A DNA stretch of 64,000 bases from Duganella aquatilis. GTDB taxonomy: Bacteria; Pseudomonadota; Gammaproteobacteria; Burkholderiales; Burkholderiaceae_D. Below are positions 1 through 10,176 of the stretch, piece by piece. Below the pieces are notes generated by a model, which saw only the letters and a program-made list of their open reading frames with translations, did no database searches and had not been told where the DNA came from. The DNA lies in the NCBI RefSeq assembly GCF_009674565.1, contig NZ_WKJL01000025.1, positions 1-64,000 of the forward strand, in the 5' to 3' direction. Positions within the stretch are counted from its first letter, which is position 1, and the number at the start of each line of letters is the position of its first letter. Position numbers and translations under genes: made by a program.

Positions 1-2388
<2,388 letters not shown>

Positions 2389-2408
2389 CCCCGCACGGCG
2401 GCGGACGT

Positions 2409-2502
2409 GGGGTCGGACCCGCAGGGTCAGACCCCGGGCATTAATGACTTTGCGGCTCACGCATAGGACGAAGGGTCGGACCCCGCATGGGGTCCGACCC
2501 TT
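2409..2502. repeat. Two adjacent GGGTC/GACCC hairpin repeats (REP-like)
   Basis: Two imperfect or perfect palindromes built on the same core lie between parC and the next, convergent gene. The first (2409-2434) pairs GGGGTCGGACCC with GGGTCAGACCCC around GCA with one mismatch. The second (2471-2502) is a perfect 14-bp stem around GCAT. A related palindrome occurs at 60452-60477, so this appears to be a dispersed intergenic family rather than a one-off terminator. Confidence 0.7.
2471..2502. terminator. Bidirectional terminator-like hairpin between convergent genes
   Basis: A perfect 14-bp stem (AAGGGTCGGACCCC and its complement, loop GCAT) lies between parC and the leftward gene at 2525. It ends in TTGTGTCGTTTT on the plus strand, a weak T-rich tail. 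Placement between converging genes fits termination of both, but it also belongs to a repeat family. Confidence 0.5.
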
Positions 2503-2524
2503 GTGTCGTTTTGCGGGTTAGCGC

Positions 2525-2992
2525 TTAGTGTTTCGCAGCAGCTTCTTTGACTTCGGCGTCAGCCTTGGCTTTGGCGGCAGCGGTTTCGTTGGCGGCCAGG
2601 GCTTTGTCAGCGGTGGCGTCGACGGTTTTCTTGATGGCTTTGGCGTCAGCTTTCACGGTTTTCTTTTCCGCTTTTTCTTCCGCCTTCGCTACCGACTTGT
2701 CGCCCTTGGCGGCAGCCTTGGCCTTGTCTTCCGGATCGGCCTTGGCCACTTTTTCGTTGGCTTTGGCTTGCTCCACGCCTACCTTGGCGGTCTGCTCTTC
2801 ATGCACCTTGTCGGCCTTGGCGATGGCTTTGTTGGCTTTCTTGTCGGCCTTGGCATCGGCCTTGGCTTCTTTCTGTTCAGCCTTGGCAACATCCTTGTTG
2901 GCATCGGCTTGCGCTTTAGCAACGTCCGAAGTTTGCGCAAAAGCTGCGGTGGCGAACAGGCCGGCGATCAGAGTGGCGATAATTTTATTCAT
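2525..2992 (-). CDS. Secreted Lys/Ala-rich low-complexity protein
   Basis: A 155-residue protein of unknown function. The ATG at 2992 is chosen because AAAGGGATAAG precedes it and a clean signal peptide follows (MNKIIATLIAGLFATAAFAQ, cleavage after AFA). The mature part is almost wholly Ala, Lys, Asp, Glu and Val in repeating blocks such as AKADKKANKAIAKADK, with no Cys or Trp. That composition predicts one long, highly charged helix, resembling histone H1-like or TolA stalk sequences. Such similarity is compositional and does not establish homology. It follows the M64 peptidase gene on the same strand after 83 bp. A periplasmic structural or polyanion-binding role is possible but unproven. 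Confidence 0.75.
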   Translation of the reverse strand: MNKIIATLIAGLFATAAFAQTSDVAKAQADANKDVAKAEQKEAKADAKADKKANKAIAKADKVHEEQTAKVGVEQAKANEKVAKADPEDKAKAAAKGDKSVAKAEEKAEKKTVKADAKAIKKTVDATADKALAANETAAAKAKADAEVKEAAAKH

Positions 2993-3060
2993 GGTCTTAT
3001 CCCTTTCGGTGTTGTTGGAGTGCGTGAGAAACATCTTATGCCCACGCCCCCTCACACTCT

Positions 3061-3074
3061 GTACGCTAGCGTAC
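3061..3074. promoter_or_regulatory. Perfect 14-bp palindrome, possible operator
   Basis: GTACGCTAGCGTAC is a perfect palindrome immediately 3' of the M64 stop codon and 69 bp upstream of the start codon of the Lys/Ala-rich protein gene. It also forms a direct repeat of GTACGCTA with the next 8 bases. Its position suits an operator for the downstream gene. No regulator is recognised. Confidence 0.3.
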
Positions 3075-3075
3075 G

Positions 3076-4482
3076 CTAATGCGATGCCGGACGGGAATAC
3101 AGATCGATGATGGTGGTGATCGCGTCCGCGCACACCGAGCAGAAGGCATCGCTGCGGTCGAACATGATGCACTGCATTTCCGGCCGGTAGTAGCCGGTGG
3201 CCTCGTAGTTGGCGCCCTCGAACGCGCCCACCGTGTGACGGTGCGGATCGGGCGAGAACAGCGCGTTGCTCTGCGCCAGATCCTTGCGGAACAAGGCGTT
3301 CATCTCGGCCTCCGGGCGGTTGGCGGCGCGCAGCGCGGCGCGTTCCTTCTGGTAGGCGCGCGAGGCGGTTTCATAGGCTTGCTTCGGCCACGGCGTCGGC
3401 AGCGGCGTGCCGTCCTTGACGAACTTCTTCCATTTCAGGTTGGCCGGGTCGTTCAGCGCGGTGGCGTTCGGCTCCCACGGCTCGCGGCGCGCGCCGCCGG
3501 TGGCGTAGGCGACCGGCGAGGTGTAGTACTCGTCGGCCAGGCCGGCGAAGTGGTGGCCGAATTCGTGCACGAACAGGTAATTGGCCCAGTCGTTGTCGGC
3601 CGCCGCCGTGCTGAACTGGCCGAAGATGCCGCCGCCGCCATAGGTCTCGTTGTTGACCAGGATCTCGATGAATTCATACGGCGCGTACTGCGCCAGCTCG
3701 CGCAGCGCGCGGTTGTCGGTGGTCAGCACATAGCGTTCGCTGCCGAAGATGTCGTAGCGCGCGCCCAGCTTCGAGGCGTGGTGCACGCCGGTCGACGGCC
3801 GCGACACGCCCGACTCCTCGGTCGGCAGCGCCAGCGCCCAGACGTTGAAATCCTGGGCGCGCTCCTTGAACGGCGACACCTGGAACAGATGGTCGGCCAG
3901 GCGGCGCGCGGCCGCCTCGAACTTCTTCATGTCGGCCTGGGTGTAGCCGTCGCCGACGATCAGCAGGTCGACCTTGTCCTCGGACGGACCGTTGACGCGG
4001 ATGCCGATCGGCTTGACCGGCGCCGGCGGCTGCTTGCGGACCACGTCCATCGCGTTGGGATCGACATCGGCGTTCCACACCACCGAGAACAGATTGCGCT
4101 CGTCGCGCTTGAGGATGCGCACCCGCACCGGCTGCTCGGGACGCGGGAAGCGCACCGACTCCTGGAAGCCGCGGTTGATGTGCGCCGCCTCCTCGGTGCT
4201 GCGCCATTCGGCAAACACGGTCGAAAAGCCGCGCGAGTACAGCAGCTTGCCCGTTTTGGCGTCGACCACCTCGACCAGGTTGTTGCCGCGGTTGGTGGTG
4301 TCGATGGTCTGCGCCATATTGCCGGGCCACGGCAGCGGCTCGATGACCACGCGCTCCATGGCGTAGTGTTCGTCGAGCGCGTTGCCGCTGTGGAGATAGT
4401 CAAGACGCACGGTGGCCGGTTGCGCGGCCAGCGCCGAAGCGCAGGCGCACAGCGCCAGCAGGGAGATCAGAGAGCGGAGCAT
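3076..4482 (-). CDS. Secreted M64 family zinc metallopeptidase (IgA-peptidase-like)
   Basis: A 468-residue secreted protease of the M64 family. The signal peptide is MLRSLISLLALCACASALAA. The next 120 or so residues match the family's N-terminal beta domain. The catalytic part carries FVHEFGHHFAGLADEYY, an HExxH zinc motif at residues 306-310 followed by the Asp-Glu pair near 317-318 that is typical of M64. Upstream, LLIVGDGYTQADMKKF is the conserved opening of the peptidase domain. The start ATG has AGGA about 7 bases ahead. The gene is downstream of the first cyanophycinase-like gene on the same strand, 81 bp away with a hairpin between. Exact substrate is unknown; M64 members cleave diverse proteins. 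Confidence 0.88.
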   Translation of the reverse strand: MLRSLISLLALCACASALAAQPATVRLDYLHSGNALDEHYAMERVVIEPLPWPGNMAQTIDTTNRGNNLVEVVDAKTGKLLYSRGFSTVFAEWRSTEEAAHINRGFQESVRFPRPEQPVRVRILKRDERNLFSVVWNADVDPNAMDVVRKQPPAPVKPIGIRVNGPSEDKVDLLIVGDGYTQADMKKFEAAARRLADHLFQVSPFKERAQDFNVWALALPTEESGVSRPSTGVHHASKLGARYDIFGSERYVLTTDNRALRELAQYAPYEFIEILVNNETYGGGGIFGQFSTAAADNDWANYLFVHEFGHHFAGLADEYYTSPVAYATGGARREPWEPNATALNDPANLKWKKFVKDGTPLPTPWPKQAYETASRAYQKERAALRAANRPEAEMNALFRKDLAQSNALFSPDPHRHTVGAFEGANYEATGYYRPEMQCIMFDRSDAFCSVCADAITTIIDLYSRPASH

Positions 4483-4530
4483 GGAAGTCCTGGCGGTCAG
4501 TTGAAAACGTGAGCGCCATTGTAATCCGCC

Positions 4531-4562
4531 GCGGGCGCCGCCGCGAGTCCGGCGGCGCCCGC
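4531..4562 (-). terminator. Strong hairpin directly after the cyanophycinase-like stop codon
   Basis: A perfect 12-bp stem (GCGGGCGCCGCC with its complement, 8-base loop) begins one base after the stop codon of the leftward gene at 4564. No T tract follows on the minus strand, so it may stabilise the mRNA 3' end or act as a factor-assisted terminator rather than an intrinsic one. Confidence 0.4.
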
Positions 4563-4563
4563 C

Positions 4564-5775
4564 TTACTGCGTGCGCAGCGACTGGCCGATGTCGAGCGGG
4601 CGGATGTCGAGGCGCAGGTTGAGGATGGAGTAGCTGGCCGGCGCGGCCGAGGCGTAGCCGACGCTGTCGCGGGTCTTGGTCAGCGTGAACTGGAAGCCCA
4701 GCTCCGGCAGCGGCGAATTGGCGCCGCTGGTGGCGATGCCGATCGCCTCGCTGCGGCGGTTGTTCATCAGGTTCTCCATCAGCTGCACCAGCGCGTTGCG
4801 ACCCAGGATGTCGGGCGAGAACACCGGGTCGGCCACCAGGTCCTTGCGCTGCGCGAGGCGGCCGCCCGCCTTGGCCGGCGACGGCGTGAAGGTGTGCGTG
4901 CTGAGGTCGTACAAATCGCCGCGATCAAGATAGCTGATAACGGCGTTGGCGATGTTGAAGCCGGCGCTGGCGGCGTCGGTGGTGGCGTGCGACAGGTCGA
5001 CCAGCAGCGCGCCCTTGCTGCCGACGATTTCCACGCGGCGCCGGCGGTCGACCACCATGGCCGTGTTCTCGTCGATGCCGAGGCCGAACTTGTAGCCTTT
5101 CTTCAGCATGGCCGGGATCATGCGGGCGAAGCGGCCGCGCACCAGGAAGTGCTGGTCGACAAACACGTCGTCGCCGATGAAGCCGAGGCCGGGGGCGATT
5201 TCCTGGCCGTCGGTGACACCGCCGCGCAGCGTGGCGAACACGGTCTTGGGCGCGTAAAACATGGTGCTGCTCATGACGGCGGCGCCGGCGCTGTTGCCGG
5301 CCACCACGCCGCCCTTGCGGTAGACGTCCCACACGGCGTCCAGCACGGCGCTGCGGCTGCCGTCGGCGCGCACCAGCGCCTGGGTGATGCGGGCCTGGTC
5401 GCCGCCGGAGAAGAACACGCCGCCGGCGCCGCGCACGGCATCGGCCAGCAGCGGATCGTCGGCGGCCTTGCGGAAGTCGCTGTCGGCCAGCTTGACCGCC
5501 AGCGGGATCTGGAAAGCGTCGGCGCCGTAGCGGTTCAGGGAATCGACGATGGCGGCCGCCACCGGCGCCGGTTCGGCCGCCGCCGACGCGAACACGGCGA
5601 TGCGGGCGCCGGGGCCGCCGGCCAGCTGGACGATGCGCTGCCAGACCGCGTCGTTGTCCGGGCGCAGGCCGCCGCCGATGATGACCAGCGAGCCTTGCGG
5701 GGCGGCGGCGACGGCGCCCAGCGGCAGCGCCAGCATCAAGGCGGCATGGAACAGGAATTTGATCGCCATACGCAT
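4564..5775 (-). CDS. Secreted cyanophycinase-like serine hydrolase (S51), copy 1
   Basis: A 403-residue S51-family hydrolase related to cyanophycinase, which releases beta-Asp-Arg dipeptides from multi-arginyl-polyaspartate. It begins MRMAIKFLFHAALMLALPLG, a Sec signal peptide, so it acts outside the cytoplasm. The nucleophile is Ser162 in VVAGNSAGAAV; His209 (VDQHF) and Glu236 (GIDENTA) complete the expected triad. About 110 residues extend beyond the classic 270-residue core. ATG 5775 is preferred over an upstream TTG because GGAG lies 6 bases before it. It is the downstream member of a tandem pair, separated from copy 2 by a terminator-like hairpin ending 17 bases before its ATG. True substrate is inferred, not shown. 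Confidence 0.82.
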   Translation of the reverse strand: MRMAIKFLFHAALMLALPLGAVAAAPQGSLVIIGGGLRPDNDAVWQRIVQLAGGPGARIAVFASAAAEPAPVAAAIVDSLNRYGADAFQIPLAVKLADSDFRKAADDPLLADAVRGAGGVFFSGGDQARITQALVRADGSRSAVLDAVWDVYRKGGVVAGNSAGAAVMSSTMFYAPKTVFATLRGGVTDGQEIAPGLGFIGDDVFVDQHFLVRGRFARMIPAMLKKGYKFGLGIDENTAMVVDRRRRVEIVGSKGALLVDLSHATTDAASAGFNIANAVISYLDRGDLYDLSTHTFTPSPAKAGGRLAQRKDLVADPVFSPDILGRNALVQLMENLMNNRRSEAIGIATSGANSPLPELGFQFTLTKTRDSVGYASAAPASYSILNLRLDIRPLDIGQSLRTQ

Positions 5776-5784
5776 AAGAGGCTC

Positions 5785-5823
5785 CAAATAAAAATGGGAC
5801 GGGCCTCGCGGCGCCGTCCCATT
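5785..5823 (-). terminator. Intrinsic terminator between the two cyanophycinase-like genes
   Basis: On the minus strand a 10-bp perfect stem (AATGGGACGG at 5793-5802 with 5814-5823), with an inner GCC/GGC pairing, is followed by TTTTTATTT. This is a textbook rho-independent terminator for the upstream copy 2 gene. It lies only about 17 bases before the copy 1 ATG, leaving no room for a separate promoter downstream of it. Confidence 0.72.
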
Positions 5824-5841
5824 AATATACCTTAAGCCACG

Positions 5842-7164
5842 CTAGCGGTAACGGTACAAAGGCTGTTGCAGCTGGATCGGGCGGATGTCCATGCGCAGTT
5901 TCAGCACCGAGTAGGCCTCGACCTCGGTCGAGCTGTAGCCGACGCTGTTGATGGTCTTGCTGAAGCGGAACTCGAAGCCCAGCTCCGGGTTGAAATCGCG
6001 CGGGTTGCCGAAGGCGATGCCGATCGCGTCCTGCTGGGCGTTGTCGATCAGGTTGACCATCAGGTCCAGCACCGCGTTGTTGCCCAAAATATCATTGGTG
6101 TAGACCGGCTCGCGCGCGTCCGGCTGGTTGGGATCGAGCTTGTTGTCGGCCTTGTCCGGCGACGGCGTGAATTCGCGCGTCACCAGGTTGAACTTGTCGC
6201 CGCGATCCAGGTAGCTGATGGTGGCGTTGGAAATGTTGAAGCCCTTGATGCCTCGGTCGGTGATCGCCGCCGACAGGTCCAGCAGCAAGGCGCCGCTGTA
6301 GCCGATGATCTCGACGTCGCGCTTGGCGTTGACCACCATGGCGGTGTTTTCGTCGATGCCGAGGCCGATCTGGTAGCCCTTCTTCAGCATCACCGGAATC
6401 ATGCGGGCAAAGCGGCCGCGCACCAGCAAATGCTGGTCGACAAACACGTCCTCGCCGATGAAACCGAGGCCGGAGGCGATCTCGTGGCCCTCGTTGACGC
6501 CCTGCTTGAGCATGTCCAGGGTCGACTTGGCGTCGTAGAACATGGTGGTGCTCATGATGGCCGCGCCGGCGCTGCTGCCGGCCACCACGCCGCCGTCGCG
6601 GTAGACGTCCCACACCGCGTCCAGCGCCGCCGAATGGCTGCCGTCCGGGCGCACCAGCGCCTTGGTGATGCGGGCCTGGTCGCCGCCGGTGAAATAGATG
6701 CCGGTGGCCGAATGGATCATGGCCACCGTTTCCGGGTCTTCGGCGGCCTTGCGGTAGTCGCTATTCGGCCAGGTCACGCCGAGCGGGATGGCGAAGGCCT
6801 GGGCGCCGTACTGGTTCAGACGGTTGACCGTGGCCTGGGCCGCGCTTTCCGGGTTGATCGAGGCCGAGCCGAACACGCCGATGCGCGCGCCCTTGCCGCC
6901 GGCCAGCTGCACGATGCGCTGCCAGACCTCGGCGTTTTCCGTGCGCAAGCCGCCGCCGATGATGACCAGATTGCCTGCCGGCGGCGCCAGCACCGGCTTG
7001 GGCGGCGGCACCGCCTTGGCCGGCTTGCTGGTCTTGCCCGGCACCTGCACCTTGGGCACCGGCGTGGCGGCCGCGGCCTGCGCGGCGGCGCCCGCCAGCC
7101 CCAGCAGCCATAGCACGCACAGCCGCATGCACAGCCCCTGGAGCGAAAAACCAGTTAATTTCAT
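5842..7164 (-). CDS. Secreted cyanophycinase-like serine hydrolase (S51), copy 2
   Basis: A 440-residue paralogue of the downstream gene, colinear over the whole S51 core. The N-terminus is a hydrophobic signal segment (LCVLWLLGLAGAAAQAAA) and then a Pro/Lys-rich linker of about 30 residues that copy 1 lacks. The nucleophile is Ser198 in VVAGSSAGAAI, with His245 (VDQHL) and Glu272 (GIDENTA). The ATG at 7164 has GGAAGGG 5 bases upstream; earlier in-frame starts lack this. The pair share a C-terminal extension ending in an LRLDIRP motif that could be a separate beta domain. The gene lies 99 bp downstream of a TonB-dependent receptor gene on the same strand, which suggests joint expression. Peptidase E-like specificity is an alternative. 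Confidence 0.82.
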   Translation of the reverse strand: MKLTGFSLQGLCMRLCVLWLLGLAGAAAQAAAATPVPKVQVPGKTSKPAKAVPPPKPVLAPPAGNLVIIGGGLRTENAEVWQRIVQLAGGKGARIGVFGSASINPESAAQATVNRLNQYGAQAFAIPLGVTWPNSDYRKAAEDPETVAMIHSATGIYFTGGDQARITKALVRPDGSHSAALDAVWDVYRDGGVVAGSSAGAAIMSTTMFYDAKSTLDMLKQGVNEGHEIASGLGFIGEDVFVDQHLLVRGRFARMIPVMLKKGYQIGLGIDENTAMVVNAKRDVEIIGYSGALLLDLSAAITDRGIKGFNISNATISYLDRGDKFNLVTREFTPSPDKADNKLDPNQPDAREPVYTNDILGNNAVLDLMVNLIDNAQQDAIGIAFGNPRDFNPELGFEFRFSKTINSVGYSSTEVEAYSVLKLRMDIRPIQLQQPLYRYR

Positions 7165-7179
7165 GTTGCCCTTCCGATG

Positions 7180-7212
7180 AAAACCGGCGCCGGGCTGCCG
7201 CCGGGCGCCGGT
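7180..7212 (-). terminator. Terminator-like hairpin between TonB receptor and cyanophycinase-like gene
   Basis: On the minus strand ACCGGCGCC (7204-7212) pairs perfectly with GGCGCCGGT (7183-7191), followed by TTTTCATCGG. The hairpin ends 18 bases before the ATG of the copy 2 hydrolase, the same geometry as the terminator before copy 1. The short T run makes it weaker, consistent with partial readthrough. Confidence 0.5.
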
Positions 7213-7263
7213 AGTTGCTACCTGCGACTGCCAGATCATACCAAGCTATTGCTTAAAAACGCA

Positions 7264-10017
7264 TTACTTGAACGCGTAATTTACACTGGCAAAGAAGCGG
7301 CGGCCGCGCACATCGGTATAAGTCGGGTCGTATCCGGAGATAAAGTAGTAGGCCTGGTTCGAGTACGGCGGCGCCGTGTCGGCCAGATTCTGCACGCCGG
7401 CGCGCACCTTGATGGCCTTGTTGGCCTGCCAGGAGCCGGTCAGATCCCACAGCGAATACGATTTCACGCGGTTGGCCGCCACCACGCTGCCGTCGTCGAT
7501 GTTGATGGCCGAGTTCTGGTCTTCATAGCCGCTGGAGAAGGTGTTCGACAGCGTGGCCGCGAACGGGCCCTGGTCCCAGTCGAAGGTGATGGTATGGCGC
7601 CAGCGCTGCACCACGCCGTCGGTGACAAAGCGGCCCAGGTTGCTGACAAAGGCGTCACCCTTGGCATATTGCAACTCGGACTTGGTGACATAGGTGCCGG
7701 CCAGGCGGCCGCCGAAGCGGCCGGCCCAGGTCTGCACGCCCTTGAAATCGATGGTCAGGTCGAGCCCGGCCGCCTTCTGGGCGCCGCGGTTTTCCTTGAA
7801 CTGGTCGATATAGGTGATGAAGCCGTCGTCGTCGCGGTGGATCAGGTTGCCGTACTTGGCCTGGTTGCCGAGGATCACGTCGTCGCCGATCTCGGCGATC
7901 AGGTCGGTGCGCTTGATGTTCCAGTAGTCCAGCGACAGCGCCACCTGCTTGCTCGGCTGCAGCACCATGCCCAGCGAGAACTGGCGGCTCTTTTCCGGCT
8001 TCAGGTTGGGATTCGAATAGCGGTGCACTTCCCAGGCGTCGGCGCAGTCGGCGTAGTTGTTGTCGACTGTGGCGCAGTAGACCGGGTCCGGCAGGGTGGC
8101 GGTGCTGCCGACCTGCATCGGGCGATACAGCTCGGTCATCGACGGCGCCCGGAAGCCGCGCCCGGCCGAGGCGCGGAACAGCATGGTGTTGGTCGGCATA
8201 TAGCTCAGGCCCACTTTCGGGCTGGCGGCGCCGCCCACCACCTGGTAGTGGTCGTAGCGGGCCGAGACCTGCGCCTCCCACTGCTTGGTCAGCGGCAGCA
8301 GCAGCTCGCCGTAGACGGCCTGGATGTTGCGGGCGTAGGCGGTGGCGTCGCCGCCTTCCGGCGCGAAGTCGTTGTTGATGTTGTCGCTCATCAGCAGCGC
8401 CGACGGGTTGAAGGTGGTCTTCTCGCGGCGCAGCTCGCCGCCGACGGCCAGCGCGGCGTCGCCGCCGGCCAGGGTGCCGACCGGGTGCGACACCTTGAAA
8501 TCGACCGAGTCCATGGTGCCGCGCGCATGGCGCACCTCGTCGTTGACCTGGATGCTGTTGAGCAGCGCGATGCCTTCCGGGCTGGACGGGCCGAACGGGT
8601 TGATCAGGCCGTCCGAAATGCCCTGCATCAGCTTGTCGTACAGCAGGTAGCCGTGGGTGTCGCGGTCCTTGATGACGTTGACGCTGTGGTTCAGGCCGAC
8701 GTCATAGTCCCAGCCGTTGTGGCTGCCGGTCCAGCCGACCACGTAGCGCTGGCTCTCGCTGGTCAGCTCCGAGGTGCGGCGGCCGGCCTCGAACAAACGC
8801 ATGTTCAGCTGCACCTCGCCCGGGACGTCGTCGTCGGCCGAGGCCTCGTCCGACAGCAGGTTGTACTTGGCCAGCGCCGGCACCTTGCGGTAGTCGATAT
8901 AGCCGGTCACGCGCGCCGACGAGGCGGCGTAATAGGTCTTGGAGCGGCTCAGCGCCACCTCGGCGTAGACCTGGTTTTCCGGATTGATCTGCAGCACGCC
9001 GCGCGACAGGAAATTGGCCTTTTCCGATTTCGGATACAGCTCGGTGTCGCCCATGTAGTTGTAGGTGCAGGCGTCGACGCCGCCGGTGCCGGTCGGCAGG
9101 TAGAGATTGGCCGGGCCATTGCAGGTCGGCACCGACGGGTTGATGGTGCGGTTGGTCAGCGGCTTGCCGTTGATGGTGAAGCCCTGTTCGTTCAGGTAGT
9201 CGCGCTGGGCGCCGGTCAGGCGGATGTTGGCCGGCGAGGTGTAGCCGGACAGCAGGTGCGGCAGGCGCTCGGCGATGTGCAGGTCGTTGATGAAGTCGCG
9301 CTGCGAGGTCGACAGCGCGTCGGTGCGCTGGAAGTCGGCCACGGCAAACACGTTGAAGCCGTCCTTGGCGACGTCGCCGACGCCGGCGGTCAGGGTGGCG
9401 GTGTGCTTGCCGGCGCCGCCTTCCTTGGTCTTCAGGCCGTAGGCGTTCAGCTCGACGCCCTGGAAGTCCTTGCGGGTGATGAAGTTGATGACGCCGCCGA
9501 TGGCGTCGGTGCCGTACAGCGCCGAGGCGCCGTCCAGCAACACCTCGACGCGCTGGATGGCGGCGGCCGGGATGTTGTTGAGGTCGACGCCGGTGTCGTC
9601 GCCGGGCGAGGCGAAATTGGCCATGCGGCGGCCGTTCAGCAGCACCAGCGTCGACGAGGTGCCGATGCCGCGCAGGTTGGCGCTGTTGAAGCCGCGCTGG
9701 TCCTTGCCGTCGGAGATGCTGGCGCCGTCGGTCAGCGCGCCGACGTTGGCCGACAGCCGCGACAGGATCTCGGAGGCGGTGGTGACGCCGACCTTGTCGA
9801 TTTCCTCGCGGGTGATGATCTGCACCGGCAGCGCGGTTTCCGACTCGATGCGCTTGATCGCCGAGCCGGTGATTTCCACCCGCGCCAGCGGTTCCGGCAG
9901 CGGCGCGTCCTGGGCCAGCGCGGACGCGCTAAAGATGCCGGCGACGGCGCCGAGGCCGAGGGCCAGGCGGACGGCGCGGGTCATGGTCAAGGCGCGCGTG
10001 CGGTGCAGGTGGTTCAT
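7264..10017 (-). CDS. TonB-dependent outer membrane receptor
   Basis: A 917-residue outer membrane receptor. The N-terminal signal (ALGLGAVAGIFSASALAQ) is followed by a short TonB-box-like region (ARVEITGSAIKR) and a plug domain with VQIITREEIDKVG, STLVLLNGRRM and LYGTDAIGGVINFIT. The rest is a 22-strand-type barrel ending in a C-terminal aromatic-rich strand (RRFFASVNYAFK). ATG 10017 is chosen for GGGAGAG just upstream. The plug sequence type (SGS-rich, RGIGTSSTLVLLNGRR) is the group common in Xanthomonas-like scavengers of polymers and peptides rather than classic siderophore receptors. Its co-orientation with two secreted cyanophycinase-like genes suggests import of their products. The ligand is inferred only from this context. 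Confidence 0.9.
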   Translation of the reverse strand: MNHLHRTRALTMTRAVRLALGLGAVAGIFSASALAQDAPLPEPLARVEITGSAIKRIESETALPVQIITREEIDKVGVTTASEILSRLSANVGALTDGASISDGKDQRGFNSANLRGIGTSSTLVLLNGRRMANFASPGDDTGVDLNNIPAAAIQRVEVLLDGASALYGTDAIGGVINFITRKDFQGVELNAYGLKTKEGGAGKHTATLTAGVGDVAKDGFNVFAVADFQRTDALSTSQRDFINDLHIAERLPHLLSGYTSPANIRLTGAQRDYLNEQGFTINGKPLTNRTINPSVPTCNGPANLYLPTGTGGVDACTYNYMGDTELYPKSEKANFLSRGVLQINPENQVYAEVALSRSKTYYAASSARVTGYIDYRKVPALAKYNLLSDEASADDDVPGEVQLNMRLFEAGRRTSELTSESQRYVVGWTGSHNGWDYDVGLNHSVNVIKDRDTHGYLLYDKLMQGISDGLINPFGPSSPEGIALLNSIQVNDEVRHARGTMDSVDFKVSHPVGTLAGGDAALAVGGELRREKTTFNPSALLMSDNINNDFAPEGGDATAYARNIQAVYGELLLPLTKQWEAQVSARYDHYQVVGGAASPKVGLSYMPTNTMLFRASAGRGFRAPSMTELYRPMQVGSTATLPDPVYCATVDNNYADCADAWEVHRYSNPNLKPEKSRQFSLGMVLQPSKQVALSLDYWNIKRTDLIAEIGDDVILGNQAKYGNLIHRDDDGFITYIDQFKENRGAQKAAGLDLTIDFKGVQTWAGRFGGRLAGTYVTKSELQYAKGDAFVSNLGRFVTDGVVQRWRHTITFDWDQGPFAATLSNTFSSGYEDQNSAINIDDGSVVAANRVKSYSLWDLTGSWQANKAIKVRAGVQNLADTAPPYSNQAYYFISGYDPTYTDVRGRRFFASVNYAFK

Positions 10018-10061
10018 ATGCTCTCCCGGATATTCGATATGTAAATAATTCATTTAAACTA

Positions 10062-10090
10062 ACTGTACGCAGTTGTAGCCGAAAACTCAA
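10062..10090 (-). promoter_or_regulatory. Candidate promoter for the TonB receptor operon
   Basis: On the minus strand TTGAGT (10085-10090) and TACAGT (10062-10067) are spaced by 17 bases, each matching the sigma-70 boxes at four of six positions. AACTGTACGCAGTT (10061-10074), a short dyad, overlaps the -10 element and could be an operator. The divergent hydrolase gene starts 87 bases beyond. Confidence 0.35.
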
Positions 10091-10176
10091 GAAAGCCGGG
10101 CGTGTTTCGCCCTGTACGATTTACTTTGTGAAAATAGTGCTACATACTCAACGCTCAACGATTACAGTGACCCGCC

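Noticed and set aside
5776..5787. TTG start four codons upstream for the first cyanophycinase-like gene
   Set aside because: The TTG would overlap the SD (TTGGAG) itself; ATG 5775 has that GGAG at correct spacing.
7177..10044. 955-residue plus-strand ORF opposite the TonB receptor
   Set aside because: It is the GC-rich antisense shadow of a well-supported receptor gene; its composition (His, Arg, Val, Gly, Gln rich) is the usual mirror of high-GC codons and it has no recognisable domain.
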